Of a stretch of 64,000 nucleotides of DNA, positions 13,101-28,100 are shown in pieces. Each line of letters opens with the position of its first letter. The first letter of the stretch is position 1. The notes under the pieces are model-generated. The model did not search any database. It was not told the origin of the DNA and was given only the letters and a program-made list of their open reading frames with translations. The translations under genes were made by a program, and so were the position numbers. Source of the DNA: Apostichopus japonicus (taxonomy: Eukaryota; Echinodermata; Holothuroidea; Aspidochirotida; Stichopodidae); contig NC_092574.1 in assembly GCF_037975245.1 (NCBI RefSeq), forward strand, positions 21,167,713 through 21,231,712. The letters run 5' to 3'.

Positions 13101-16100
13101 TCTTAATGTTACATTAATTTACATTGATTAGCTTTTGCCTATCAATAAGCCCTTTCTTTTTTGTCAGGTGTTTTCTTCTTTTTCTTTTTTTTATCCCCTC
13201 TTTTTTTGGGGGTTCTTGACTGCTTGCAAATTCTCATTTCAAAGGTGGATTGTAATCTATCAACAGTTGATTAAAATTGTTGACGTGTAAAGGTCGACTT
13301 GGTTTGAAGAATGCATCTCTATATCTACAGCTTCGATGTTTAATTATATTAAGAATTGAAGATGGAATGATATTAATAATGTCAGTTCAAAGCAAACCTT
13401 AGAAAGACACTATTTTTTTTCCCAGTTTTATAATGTCATTTTCTGATCTGCAACTTTTTAAGATCAATTTTGTAATGCTCTTTGAATCTATTTTTATTTC
13501 AAAGGTGTCATTTAATATCAGAAAACTGATCAATATGAAAAGAAAACCATTTACCAAATGCTAATTTGTTGCTCACCACTTCTTAAATGAGAGATAGTTG
13601 AGGAACTGAAATTAATCTTTTTTTTTTTTCAACTGCATTATCACAACCTGAAATTCTTCATCTGCTGTTTGTGGGAAAAATCTATTTTGCTTTTGGGTGA
13701 TAAAAAATATTTGTCACTCAGCATTTCCTTAAGACATTCTCTTATTTTCATTTGGTTATGTGATAAATGTTTCAACTCTAAACAAAGAGTATTTTCATTT
13801 TCAATTTTCTATCGCTAGAACAAAAAATGACCAAACCTTGCATTACATCATTATTCATGTTATGAACTTTCAAGTATGGATTGTCAAAGTGAATTTTATG
13901 GACGCAGAGGTAATGAAAGTAGAATGGTCACTGAAGTGAATGGTATAGTAAGCACTGCATGAGCCAACTCTTCAGAGCTTGATATCTTCCCCCCCCCCCA
14001 CACCTCCCCCAATATATGAGACCAGCCTTAAGGCGACAAAAAAATGATGGAACTGCAGAGTGGCTTTTTATGTTTTCACACACAATTTCTTCAATCATTT
14101 TTTTGTTTTGTTTTCTAACAATGAGCTACATGTACTAAAATATAGTAGGTGATGTTTACTCGGCAAAAGTTTGAAGAGATATTGGACTAGGGACTAGAAG
14201 GAGTTCTTGTTATTATGCTTTCAAAAAGTTTATACTGATGTGATTAAGCATACCTCCAGTAAATTTTTTATTTATTTAAAAAAAAATTAAATATGAAAAA
14301 TATTTTAAAAAAATATATAAATATAAGCAAATTAGTGAGCCTGACATAATAGAGTTCTATGACTAGACTACCAGTTTATGTAAAAACTCGTCTGAACTAC
14401 ATCAATAAATAGATGAAAAACCTTTAATGTTGCTTTTCTGAGAGAAAAAGAATGTAAAATGAACAGATCACTTCCTTATGAAATTTCTCTGATATTTTGT
14501 TTTTCAAATTTTCATGACAAAAACTCATTTGACTCTGAAAAGGTTTCTTGACACTATTGTATCCAATGAAAGTGTGATTTATTTCACCTAGTTATATAAG
14601 TTTGATTTATACCTTCATGTAAGCTTCTGTAATCTTTTGAATAACAGCCCCTCTCCCCCTCCAACCTTCTTCACTGGAATTAGACCCAATAGGAGCCTAT
14701 AAGAGCTCTCTAATATTCTTAGACTTGTGTGAGACGCTCACTGATACATACATGTATAAATGTAATAGTCTTTGGAATGACAAGTAGTACACCTTTTTTC
14801 AACAAAATTACAAGCATTTATATTGTGCTTTTCAATACATCTTGGTAGAAATTATTGATATGTGTAAAATGTGTGTCTGTTTGTTACACCTTGACATGAC
14901 CCCCAAAATACTACATGGACGTCATGGGAAATTAATATCACAAAATAAAAACTTCTACTAAAGTTTAAAAGGTGGCTTTGTGATGCCAAGTCTGGTTATT
15001 GTTTGATATTTCCCCGGAGTGATTAAGAAATTCTGGAAAGTTTCTCTCCGTAAACTGGATGTAACGTCGTGGCTCTCCCGTGGCTTCATTACACTCTTGT
15101 ACGTGACACCCGAGGAGTTTGTTGATAGCACCGGCCCGAATTTTGACTCTTTTCCTCTTGTGTGGTTGTGTTGACAGGCAAGTTTCAAAGAAACCAAGGC
15201 TCTACTTATCAAGAGTGAGAACGACTGCGGCCGTCTGAGGGAAGATCTGGAAGATAAAACAAAGACAATAGGAATGTTAACAGATGCCAGAGACATGCTT
15301 AACCAGAAGGTAAGAAAATATGGGGGGCTATGATTATATTACTCCTCTCTAGGTGTCCTCCCCGATAAGCAAAGTTTGTAGAAATAAACCGTGGAAACAA
15401 ATTATTTAAATTGACAGGAGAAATTATAGGAAAGGCGAGCGCATGCATCGTAAATGTTGTAAAACTGTCGACATTGATGAGACACATTCAACACACAATG
15501 TCAGATATGTGTAAACCTGGATCAGAGAAGCAGGTCTGCTCAAATAGTTTGGGTTTTTAACTTTATTTTACCAATGAGTTTCCCCTTGATTGCAAGAATT
15601 TGCTGTGTTGTACGCCTTGATACGATAGATACTAAATATGGAAGAAAGTGGACGCGGACCCTGAAGTAGGGGGTGTGGAGGGGGGGGCGGGAGGGGCAAA
15701 ACGTTGCTGACTTTTGGTAGGTTTGGTAGAGATGAGTGCATATTTAAAATGGAGAGAAGTGTTTAAATATTGTTATTCGTAAATGCCCAAAGTTTTTTGG
15801 GATTTTTATTCTTTATTTGAATGAGACACTTTGTCAAAGGAGTCAACCAACAATACAGGACACACATATTTAACTCCAGAAAGGAAGACAAACATTGATA
15901 AAGAAAGAAACAATCAAGTATCAGAAATACTGATACTTTATCTCACAAAACTCAAGTTTTCACGTCCAGTATTTCAGATGAATTAAATTAAAATATTTTC
16001 CGTAACTGTGCTCGGCCTCTTGGAGATGATCGATAAAGCGTCATCCGAACAAGTGGTGCTTAATTGAGCCCCTTCTGTTGAACAGGAAGTCTTACTGCTT

Positions 16101-19100
16101 ATATTCCTTCGTCAATCGTTTCTGTTGCAATTTCCCCTTAAAAGGAGCCCGTAAAAGCGGACAAAATTTAATTAAGAACAAGAGCATCTTTTCTTTGCTG
16201 CTACTACTCAATAAGGTAGTGGGTTTTCTTAAAGTATACATTCAATGGAAAGATCAGTTAAAGCTGTGTGTTGTCTGGTAAGGAAATCTTTTGTCATTCT
16301 TATCAAGCCATATATAACTTTCACAGCTAATTTGGATACCCTTTTGATCTAACTGAGAGATGTCTATGTGATTGACAATGATTTGAGTAAATGTTACAAA
16401 CCATTAGATATATATGGCAAAACTGGTGAGTCATCTCCAGTTGAATCAAATACAGACTTTTTTTGTGTCCCACAAAGATCATGTCAGGCTGATTGTCCTG
16501 TTTGTGCCATCTGCTGACTTAGGTTCCCTGTTTCAGGTTTTCTTTGGCGATTTATAAGTAATAATACATTTTTTGTTCATGTTCCTTTACCTTTCTCGTA
16601 ACAGTCTAATAAACTGTGAGTTTGTAACTACTCTACAGATATGAATATCTGTGACAGTTTATGTTACTGTAATATTATAATAATAAAATATGCATGTTAT
16701 ATATGATAGTTCTTGCAGGGAGAGGATGTTTCCAAGGTATCTAGGGAACCGAAAAGTGAGAAAAGATGTTGAAACATTTTTCTTTACTCTTGCTTCTTAA
16801 AGGTCACAGAGTTCGAAATAACTCACGATAAAGTTCAGAATGAACTCAGAGAGATGAGTAACAGTGTCTCCGATCTGGAGGAGCAATTGGCACAGACTAG
16901 TCACGAGAAGAGAGAGTTGCAAGATGTCCTTAATAACGCCAAGAGCGATCAAGCTCTTCAACTTCAGGAATTCAGAGCCCATCAATCGGCTTGGGAGGCC
17001 CAAAGAACAATGTTTGAGGACAACGAGAGGTAAAACATCAACTTTCATAGACGGGATTTGGCCAGAAAAGAGGGGAGAATGGGGAAAATCAAGATAGGAG
17101 GCTACTCTTTTAGAAAGTACAAATTGTTTTGTTTTCATTTTTTTATTAGAAATTTAAGTATACTTTGGCTAAACGAAACCCTCTGTCTCTAAGTTGTCTT
17201 TATAACCGTGGCATCTTTAAAAAAAAATAACATAGCAAAACCATGGTTGCAAGGAACTATTTTGCAACGGTAGCAAGAATATATCGAACCAATTAAGTAG
17301 TGAAGTCACACTACTTGCAAGAGATAAGATTTGATCATATCATTGTTTACAAATCTTGGGAGCAACTCCCAACATTTTACTCAATAGGAATGAAACAAGA
17401 AAAATCTTGATATTTTGAAACTGTTTGAAAACCCCTCTTGTTTCCTTCTTGTTTGTGAATCCAGAAATCTGAAAGATCAACAACGAAAGCTGGAGGATGA
17501 AGTTTCAAACCATAAAAGGGAAATAGAAACCGTATCTTCAGACTTGAAGGGCAAATTAGCGGTTTCTTCTAGTAAACTGAAGTCTCTTGAGGCATTGTTA
17601 GAACAGGAGAGGTGGGCCAGTAATGAAAAACTGAGTGCCTTGAGGGAGGAGATAATTGCAGTCAGAAGAGAGTCAGAAGAGGCAGCAATAAAGTTACAAG
17701 GAAGGTTGGAGAGCTCTCAACACCTTCTCATCTCGGTGAGGTCAGAGTCGGAGAAGGTTCAAGACGAATTCCAGAGGGCTACGAAGGAATCAGAGGCAGC
17801 GATGACGAAAGCAGAGGCAGAGAAGCAGTCGCTGGCGGAGTCGGTGAAATCGGAAAGAGCGTTGGTGAGATCGATCCAAGAGTCGCATCAGCTTGAACGT
17901 CAGAGCTGGGAGAAGACCAGGCAGGACCTCAAAGACAGTATCTGTAAATTGAAAGAGGTCCAGTCGCAGGAGAAAATCTCGTCTCAGGAGAAGGCAACAG
18001 CTTTGGAGAATGAGATCAGCCTGCTGAAGGTCGATCTGGAGAGGGCTTCGTCGAGTAAGGAGACGCTGCGAGCATCATTGCAGTCACAGAAACGAGAGTT
18101 ACTCGCCGAGAACGAGAACATCGTTCAAGGAATGGAGAACAAATTGGCAGAGGTGATGAAGCAATTACAGGAAAGTCGAGAAGATGTCTCACAGGCTCAG
18201 GCCGAGTTAGCGTCCCACAGGGAAAGCTTCGTGAAGAGATTGGCGGAGGCCAAAGAGGAATCCAAGCAAACAGAGTCGTCATTGATAGAGTGTCACCGAA
18301 GCGAAATCAAACAGCTTGAACAGGCAAGAGGCAAAATTAAAACAGAATTGCAGCAGTTCCAAGAACGTCAAAAGGAAGAACGGCAATCGCTCGAGGAGAA
18401 GATCGTAGAACTGGAGAGCAAGCATAGTTCAATCAATGTTGACCTTGAGAGAACCAAGCAGGAAAACGTCGCCCTCCGGAATTCCCTGGTCTCCGATAAA
18501 CAGGAGATGTTTGCGGAGCGAGGCCGAATGGCGAAGGAGATGGAATCGAAGGAGGACGATTTGAGGAGGGAACTGACAGAAGTGAAGCAATCTCTGAATG
18601 CAGCTCGCTCTGATGTCATCAGTCAAAAGGAAAAAATAGAAAAAGAGATCATCCAACTGAAAGAGGAGCATAACGAGAAAGAGAAGGGTCTGAAAGAGGC
18701 ATACCAGAGCGAAGTAGGACGAGTGACGGAAGCTAATAAAGATCTTAAGAATCTGCTGGATCAGCAACTCTCAGCCCAGGAAGAGGAGAGGAAACAGTCG
18801 AAAGAACTGAACTGCAAGACGAAGATTAAACTTGACTCCCTACAGGAAGCCCTGCAGAAAGAACAAGCAGAGAAGACATCCCTTCAAGAGGCGCTCAATC
18901 GGAGACGACGAGAGATGACCTCCGACTTGGAGAGGGTCAGCCAAGAGTGTCAGGAACGAGAGGACGAGCTGAGGAAAGATTTACTCGAGACGAAACAGGG
19001 TCTCAGCAAGGCCCAATCAGAAGTGGTGGTTCTCCAAGAGAACCTGAATACCAGAGAGAAAGAATTATTGGAAGAGTTAGAACGGAAGGAAAACGATCGG

Positions 19101-22100
19101 CTTGTCCAGCAGTCGGAGGAGGAGAAATCAAGGAAGACTTGGACCGAAAAGGAACTCCTGATGGCGGAAGAGGCAGAGCGATTGAAGCTTGAAATTCAGA
19201 AGTTGGAAGCCACGATAAGCGATAAAGATAGAATGATGATAGACGAGAAGGCACGGCTCAAAAATGAAAGTTACCAGCGAGAGGCAGTGAAAGAGAGGTT
19301 AGAGGAGGAGGCTGACCACTTGAGGTCTCAGGTGGAAGATAAGGACAGGAAAATTGGGGTTCTGGATGCATCCCTAGAGAAGGTCACCATGGAGAAGAAA
19401 AAGATTGATATGGATCTCTTACACATCAAAGAGGATTCTCAGCTGAAGGCGCTGAAATTGGAAGAAACCGTCTCCAAACTGGAAGGAGATCTGAATACGG
19501 CTCGTGGTGAGCTTCAGAGATCCAGCGAGGAGTACAGGGCGAAACTCAGTCAGATGATGTCGGACATGGAGAACAGTCATGGCAGAGAGAGGACCAACGC
19601 TGAACTTTTGGCTGAGAGACAGCGGGTATTTGAAACGGAAATAGAGAAATTAAAGAGAGACAGAGCTGAATCAGAGAGGAAGCTGCAGGAGAGGGTGAAA
19701 GCGTCCGTCAAGCAGGTCGAGGAGCTGACGTCAAATTTGAGAGAAGCCACGGCAATAGCCGAGGAGAGCAGCCAGAACCTCAACACAGCACTGACGGAGA
19801 AGATGGAGCTGGAGGCGAAATTGCACGAAGACAGCAGGGTATCCCGAGAGGAGATTTTAGACCTGCAGAGCAAGCTCGAAGGACAGCGGCAGGACTCCGA
19901 GGAGGAGAGGATGAAATTGAGGACGGTAAACGACGACTTGAGAACCAAACTGATGACTCTGGAGCAACAACAGGAGCGACTTCAGCAGAGCAGCGGAAAA
20001 GTCGAGCAGAAATTGAAGGTGGAACAGAGCACTCGTACGAAGGAGGTCGAAGTCCTCAGATTAGAGAAGCAGTTCGTCGAGGAGAAATACGCGGCTCTCG
20101 AAAAGGAATTCGAGGCATTGAAATGCGAGAAACTGCAGACGACGGAGCGGCTCACCTCTCGCGAGAAGGAGGCCGAGATGGTCCGATCAGAGAAGCAGCA
20201 ACTCGAGGACCAACAGGGCAGTCACGAGGAGGAAATCATCACCCTCAGATCGGAGAAGCAACAACTGATAGAGAGAATGAACAAGCTCGTGGAGATGAAT
20301 AAGAGAATCAAGGAAAGTGAAAAACGGGAAGTGGGCGAGAAGAAAGAAGACTTGGAGAAGTACAAGCGAGAAGTGGAAACTGAATTGGGAGAAATCAGAG
20401 AAAGGTCAGCAAAAAATAACCTGTTTTTTATTTTTCTATATTTTTTTAAGTCATTTTCGAGAAGAAAATTATTAAAGGGCAATTCAGGTATTTATTTCAC
20501 TTGAAACACTAGAAGATTCAGAATACACTCTTCAAAAATTTTTTTTTTGGGGGGGGGGGACTCTAATGCAACAAAACTTGCCAGAACAGCATATCACACC
20601 ATATAAATAATGTGGTATGAAACTATAAATTAGCAACAAATACTATTTTAAGCATGTGTAAAAGTAAGTTGGCCTGACGTTTCGATCCTAGCAGGATCTT
20701 CTTCAAAGGTTAAATGACAAGTAGCAGTAACAGAAGGGACAGAAACACGCACAGAATACAGACAGGTTAATGAGCATGGTAAACTCAAAGAGATAGATGT
20801 AAGGGGATTAGTAGGCAAGGGATGGAGAGAAGAAAGAAAGAAACCAACAGGGAAGAGGAGAGGTAGGAGATGAACATTAAAGGGACAAAGAGAGGATTAA
20901 GGGAAGGGGGTAGGGAATAAACTGGAGAAGGACAAAGAACTATTTTAAGCAGTAAGACATCGCCTTCATCTGCCATCAGTACCTTAAGTTTTTGTACACA
21001 ATCCCCCCCCCCCCATGGAATGTTTATCATATTTTAAAAGCATGCTCAAGGCTACTAGCTAGTCGTCCAATGACAAATGGTTATTTTAAGACAGTTTTCC
21101 AAACAAGATTTTTTTTATAGGACCAGTAGAAATCTCTTTTAAGAGTTCCATAGAAACACTTTACTTGGCTAAACACTTCACATGTTTAACTTATCTGTGA
21201 ATTTACATTTTTATGTTTCAATCTTTCTCCTCATTAAGGTATGAGAAAGAAATAGATATGTTGAAGAGAGGAGAACAGGCCAAGCAGAAACTTCTCCAAC
21301 AAGAGTTGGATGCCGTCGCCAGCGAACTGGAGCATACCAAGCTAATGCTATCTCATGAAACCGACGCATTGGAGGAGAAGTCCAAACTGGCACTCTCGGC
21401 ATCTGAATCGCTAAAGTCATCCAAGATGGAGACGGAGAAGGAAATTACGTCCCTACGTAAGCTCCTCATTATTATTATTATTACATCCGTTCATATATAG
21501 CGCAAAATTCCAGGGTTCAATGCTCTTAACAAGACAAATACAAATATACAATTGAATATACTTAACCATAGGTTTGTTTGAAATAAAACGTCTTTAATGC
21601 TTATTTGAAAGTGCTGATAGAGGTAAGGCTTCGTATTTCTGATGGTAAGATTTTAGTTTCTATTAAGTTTGCTTTTTTTTTTTTTATGTGAAATGTGGTA
21701 TTGTTGTTAATTTAATTTACCATATTTTTTTTTCACCTTGTTATTGACAATACCTTTGTAATTTCCTCCTTGGTTTAAAGAAAGTTTTTTGTTTCTCAAC
21801 ATTTGATTGAAAATTTTGCCTAATTGCAGTCTGCTCTGACTGTTGAAGATTATCCCTAATAGTTATGACTACTTCCATAGCCAGTTTTAAGAATCAAACT
21901 CCCTCTGGTGATGGTAGATTCATTCCTGACAGCTGTCAAAGAAACAGAATGGGATCCAATTATTTCCTGCAAAATAAGGATGTGACATCACAGCAAATAT
22001 TGTAACTATATAAATTTGATTAAATAATGCTTTTCCCTTTTTTTAACCTCATGTTTTTTCTTTCTTTCTCTGTGGGATGTTGGAGCATAGTGTGATGACA

Positions 22101-25100
22101 TGGTTTGGCTGACTTACGTTGTTTTTCAATGTTTTTCACCCAAGTGTGTTATGAGAGGTGTTGTGTTGCAAAAACAAAACAAGGCAGCTGTATTGATTAA
22201 TCTATATCAATCAATTAACCATGTTGTTGTGCCCCATTCAAACAGTTATAAACTGCAATTGAATTATGAATGCTCATACAACATTTCCCCATCGTGGACC
22301 CTTCAGGTAAAACAATGGACAAGGAGAAGAGAGACAATAACAAACGACTGGAGAAACTAAAACAGGAACTGTTGGCCGTGAAAACAGAGTCTTGCAGCTT
22401 GCAGAGGAAAATTGAAGAAGAAACACAACAGAAGATAGCAAAGGCAGAGAAAACATCTGAGAGAGAAAAGATGGAGTTGGAAACGAAGGTAAATCCTCAA
22501 CAATGTGTTGTGCATACATTCCCCTCTTCCTCCTCCTCCTCCTCCCCACCCCTATCCACACCATAGCTATCCCATCCCTCTCCTGATCCGATTTGAATGT
22601 CATTTATCTGTCTTGTAAAAGCATCGTTTTTTAGGGATATGACAGTTTGTCTGCTACTGAAACTTGGCTGTTGCCATCTTCTCGTTTCGACTCCTGACAC
22701 AAAGTTGTCAGAGAAGTGGTTTTTGTCAAAATGTTTGTACTAGTCACAGTAAATACTGGGTGTTACAGGAAACTGCTGTCATGTATGTGTTATAGCCAAC
22801 AGCCAACCAGAATGAAGCATTTTGGTATTTTGTGTCGTATGTAACTCTCGACAGCTTTGGTTAACAGTCTACTCTTTGCTAATAAATATTATGCCATATT
22901 GGAATAACAGCCCAAAGCTTTTTGCTGAATGGTCATTCCATTTACATTACGTCCAAAGAAGGAAGTCCTACGTCAGCTGTTGGCAGTTTTCTATATTTTC
23001 ATTGGAAAGTTTAATCACGTAAGATGCCTTCTTGGTTATATGACACCAAACTCTAGTTCTGGGGAAACTTCTCTAGATCAATGTCTGCACATTCTCCTTT
23101 AAGCTGTGATGTGGGTTGATTTTCGTGTCCCTGAAAACCAAAATGAATGGATATAGTTGTTACCTTAAAGTGTAATGTTCCGATTTGTTTATCATATGAA
23201 GATGTCATAAATTAAATGAGCAATGGCAATTTATAATTTTGTTTCTTGACAGCTATTTTTTTGTTTTTTGTAAAACTATCATATTTGAATTCTTGTTTTT
23301 ATTTGATGTTTTTACAATATCGTATACCCGTCCTCCATCAGAAGTTGAAGCCAGTTGAATTAAAATGTCTTGAAAGAAAATTGAAAGCACACAGCTCACT
23401 GGACAATTAGAAGTCAACCATGTCTACAGAACTAATCAGGGAAGACGTTAATAGACCTTAGGCAATTAGCAAGAATAAAAGCGAATGAAAAGGTTGTTTT
23501 TACGCGTCGATCTTCACTTCCCCGATTTTTCGGATGGGTTGTCTAATGAATTCTAAACCCACCAGCAGGCAGCAGCTCAGTGATAAAGTAACGACTTTTG
23601 AAATACCATCAGAGTTAAAATTGTCCTAATTGCTAAAGTCTTGACATTTTGTTTCTTCCCAGATTCAAGTTCTGGTTCAAGAGAACGAGGGCCTGAAGAA
23701 GCAGATGACGAGATTGGAGAGGAATACAGAACCGGTCGAGAGATGTGACCTCGAGCATTCCAGTTTGGAAGTAAATGTACATGCATTAACTCTATTATAT
23801 AGCTTACAGTGTTTCAGTGTGGGTTTACATGTTTAATGAAATCATTAGGATTTGTCAGGAAGTGTGATTCTTTATTCTGTTCTTTCTTTCTGGAACTGCA
23901 GTGCAAAATTCTATTCACAAAGTTCTTGTCAGACTTGTGGTATGAGTACACCTGTATGAGTATCAGTGTATGCAGACCTCCCAGTGAAACCTTTAAAAAA
24001 CCTTTATTTCCAAAAAATTTCCTTATTTCTCAAAAATACTCTTTAAAAACGTTTATTTTTATTTAACTATTTATTAAACTTTAACGGCAATTGGAACACA
24101 CATGACAACACAACCATCCACATTAAGTCAAACCCCTAAAACTACCTTTTTTTTCTCAGACCACTGCAAAAATGTACTGTGAACTTTTTGTTCAAGACTA
24201 ATCCACTAATCTATTTATGAAAAATTGCATTCAAATGTGGTTTCTCCAGCTTGTGCAAGATGAGTTATGGGGGTTGGTAATGAACAAGACCATGATCCTT
24301 TGGACTGCTAATGAAGTTTTCTAAAATCACATCAAGAATATTTGAGTTGCATACCCCTCTTTCATTTGCTCTTCGTGCAATCAATACTGAATAAAACTGC
24401 TAGAATCCAATTGTCAGACCCCTCTAAACATTGATACAATCTTTAAGAACCGTTTCTAACATCGTCCGGCCTCTTTAATCCCCACAGCTGTCCAATGCAG
24501 ATCTTCAGACTTCCGTGAGAAGAGCCGGAGATTCCAAACTGGCCTCCGATTCGTTGGCCGAGGATTCCGATGCGGACATCTCAGCAGCGGATTCACTTAA
24601 CGACGGCACCCCGGCTCAGAAGCTAGGTAGAAACCTCAGCGAGATGAGACTGGACGATCTAGACATCAGCCCTCGGGCGAGCTTGACCTCCTCGCAGGGA
24701 TCCACTAAGAGTCTGAGATCCAACACCAGCACCATATCGAAAGGTAGGTCACATCAGAGCCTCTTAGATGACTTTGGAAAAGCTGGAAAGGGTTGGGACC
24801 TAATATTCTCATTTGGAAATGTTCTCATGCCCAAATTCATAGGTGTCTATATTCTGTATTTAATGTTTCTTCAGAGAATGTATCAATACTTGATTGGCAA
24901 TTTGTGTGTTTGCTTGTCTTTTCGTATCTTTGTTTTTCTCAGTTGTTGGTGCAATATAATATTTATCATTTGCAATTGATGTCTGTTGTTATTTATTTAT
25001 TATTTATGATGAAAAAAAAAAAATCTTTTTTTAATTCATTAATTTTTGTTTACTAATTAATTCTGTAATAACCTTTTCGTATTACACTGCTACATTAATT

Positions 25101-28100
25101 TGGGGTTCCAATTGCATGTTCTTGACCCAGTACTAATAACTCACAAATCCTTCCTGGTCATTCATATACTTCTTAATATTGAAATAGTGCCTTTATTAAT
25201 AACACCAGAGAAGATGACCTCAGTTACTCATCTAATTAATTTAAAATGATTGAATTTGGATGTAAGAAACTGGGGTTGTATTTTTTGGGCTATAAGGCCA
25301 CAAAATTTGGGCTAATTACTGGCTAAATGCCAGTTGATTTGGCTGTTGCATAGCTGAAACAAATGGCATGTGCAATTTTTCTCTGCTAGTAGACATTAAG
25401 AACATAAACACATGATAAGTTGTGTAACATTCGTAAATTAAGAAATTGTATGATTTGTGTTGCTAACAAAAGCCCTGTAGTACTGCTTACTATCAGCAAA
25501 TATTATCGGGTTGCTCACCTAAGCCTGTACAGTAAAGAATGTGTGTTGAAGTTTAGGGTAACGCCAGTGTGGACTTAATTTTAGCCCTGTTGATTTTTCA
25601 GCACTTTTTGGTTCAGCACCCTCATACACTCCCACCCATACCATTTGACTCCTTCACAGTTCAAACAAAGCAGTAAATTTAAAATCCAGGGAATTCTATG
25701 TCTAGCTTAGCTTAGGGCAAAATTATGTTTATGACCAAATTCTTAGACAAATGGAAAGATATTTACTTAATATTGTGGAATGCACAGAACTATATAATTT
25801 ACCATATGTATATAATTTACAGTATGTATATAATTTATCATTTGCAAACTTTAAACAACACTAAAATATTCCTTGATATCATATATATCTCATATACACA
25901 CAACCATTAAAATATTCCTGTGACATTATTTCTTTGTTTCTACTGTCTTTAAAAATTGTGTAAATATTAAGTACAAAAAAATAAAAAATGGATGATTTTT
26001 AAGTCTGTAGTCCAGAAAAAGGCCCTACCTCCTGCTCCTCTTTCCCCGTAGGACGAACCACAATTGAAATCACAATGTCATGCACAAGGTCACAGGTGGA
26101 CCTAACCACATCGGTACCAGCCCACAATCCCACAACGCCGTACAATCTACGCAGCAGTACCACGAGTAATCAGCTGGACCTACCAGAAAGGGTCACCAAG
26201 ACACTGGATGAGCTCTGCGCCAGCCAGAGCTCCCTGACTGCGTCCTCCATCCAAGGGAAGAGCCACCATACCACTGGTAGGGAACATATAGCCCCCCACC
26301 CCATCATTCTACACACCCCCACTCGTACCCACATTGATTCCTTCACACATGAAACAAAGCAACACATTCTAAATGCATTGAATTATCTATCTAGCTTAGC
26401 TTCAGCAAAAAATTATTATTTTGACCAAATTATTACACAAATGGAAAGGTTTCATAAGTTAAGAATAAATATGAACCAACAGACATGTAGAAATTTTGAA
26501 AAGTTTTTATTTTAAAATACCGATATTTTCTATCCACTTTCAATCCTTTTATAATTTACTAGTCAGTTTTTTACTTTATGCTAACGAGTATATCATAAGA
26601 GAATTCAGTCTTGGTCCATCACTCGGAGAAGTGTAAAATCTCAAACGTGCTTATAGAGAATTTTTTTGGGTAGGGGGTCGACTTTTTCTCCTGACCGGAC
26701 AAACTCTTTCAAGTGTTTAGAACAAGACACTTTTTTTTCATAATCTGTGCATGTTTATTACTTTTCATTGGCTGATATATCTCTGCATAAATACATCTTT
26801 GTTCTAATATTACTAACAAGAGTACTAACAGAGTAAAATATCTGATTTGGAAACTTTTCTGGGGGGGGGGACGGGATCATTTTATGGAAATTAACATCAC
26901 CACACCATTTGATTATTCACCATCAAAAACATAGCAGAAATATAAAAATCATTATTTTGTACAACATACTGTTCAACCTTTTCAGGGAGAGCCAACTTTG
27001 TGATCGTCAACGATTGCGATGAAGAGCCAGAGTTCCTAGCCTGGGAGGACCGAATTCAGGAGCTTCACAGGCGTAACACCCTCTGCCGCCCTCACTTGAA
27101 GACCTCCTACCCAGTGGAAACCCAGACGTACGCACCCGACAACTTCGACGACAATGATCTCAAGGTCAAGGAGACCACTTTCTCCGAGGGAGAATCGAAA
27201 ACGGTCGTGACGACGTCTGGACGTACCTCTAGGAAGAGGAAGACGGATCTGGCCCAGATCGATGAAGCACCCAGCGGAAAAGTGAGTAGACAGCTTAGGG
27301 CAGGAAGGTTTGATTGGTAAATTCTTTTAGCAAATTATGACCAACTTATATTGAAATATAGTATTCAGACTTTTTGATGAAAACCACATCTCAATATCTT
27401 GTTTGTAACTCAAGAGAGTCCAACTTATAGTGAAATATAGTATTTCAGAATTCTAGATGAAAACCCCATCTCAATATCTTGTTCGGAACTCAAGTGATGG
27501 CCGATTGAATGTAACCTATTCTGATTGGCTAACAACTTGCTCGTACTCCAGCAAGTGGAACACAGTGGGTGGTCTGTGATGTCATCAAAGTAGATATGTT
27601 CTTCAAAAAGGTTTTAGTTGGCCTAATTTATATTCTTCTTGATTTATCATTGAAATCTGATACATTTTTTTTGGTATGTTTGTTTAGCCATCAATGTTCT
27701 CTGCAGCATAGAGTTTCATCAAAATGTAACTATTATGTAGAAATATTATTTTCCTCTGAGGATAAGAAATATCAAGAAAATTAAAGAGGAATTTCAGCTG
27801 AATTGCCGTTAACAAACTTTCACCAAAATTGTAAGAAATATGGAAAATAAATTCATATCCTCACAATACAAAATACTATGAGGATGTAAGTTTTCATCTG
27901 AAGATGAAGAAAAAATTTCAACAGTTTTGCTAAGAAACAGCTTCATGCGTCCACAAGAAGATCATTTAGAGATTGGCATGCTAAGGTTAGTCAATAACTT
28001 GTAATACCATTCCTGAATATCTGGGATTAATTTGAAGTTTCCAATTCAGAATCTCCAAGTGAGTACTTTGCAAAACTTAGCAATTTAAGCGTGCTACAGT

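Noticed and set aside
18947-19192. Second sense-strand frame in the giant exon
   Set aside because: Overlaps the NuMA frame and is Arg/Gly-rich as expected for a frame-shifted Glu/Lys-rich coding sequence.
18016-20482. Several antisense open frames of 80-120 codons within the giant NuMA exon
   Set aside because: Shadow frames caused by the codon bias of a coiled-coil exon; the sense frame is open for 980 codons with matching splice phases.
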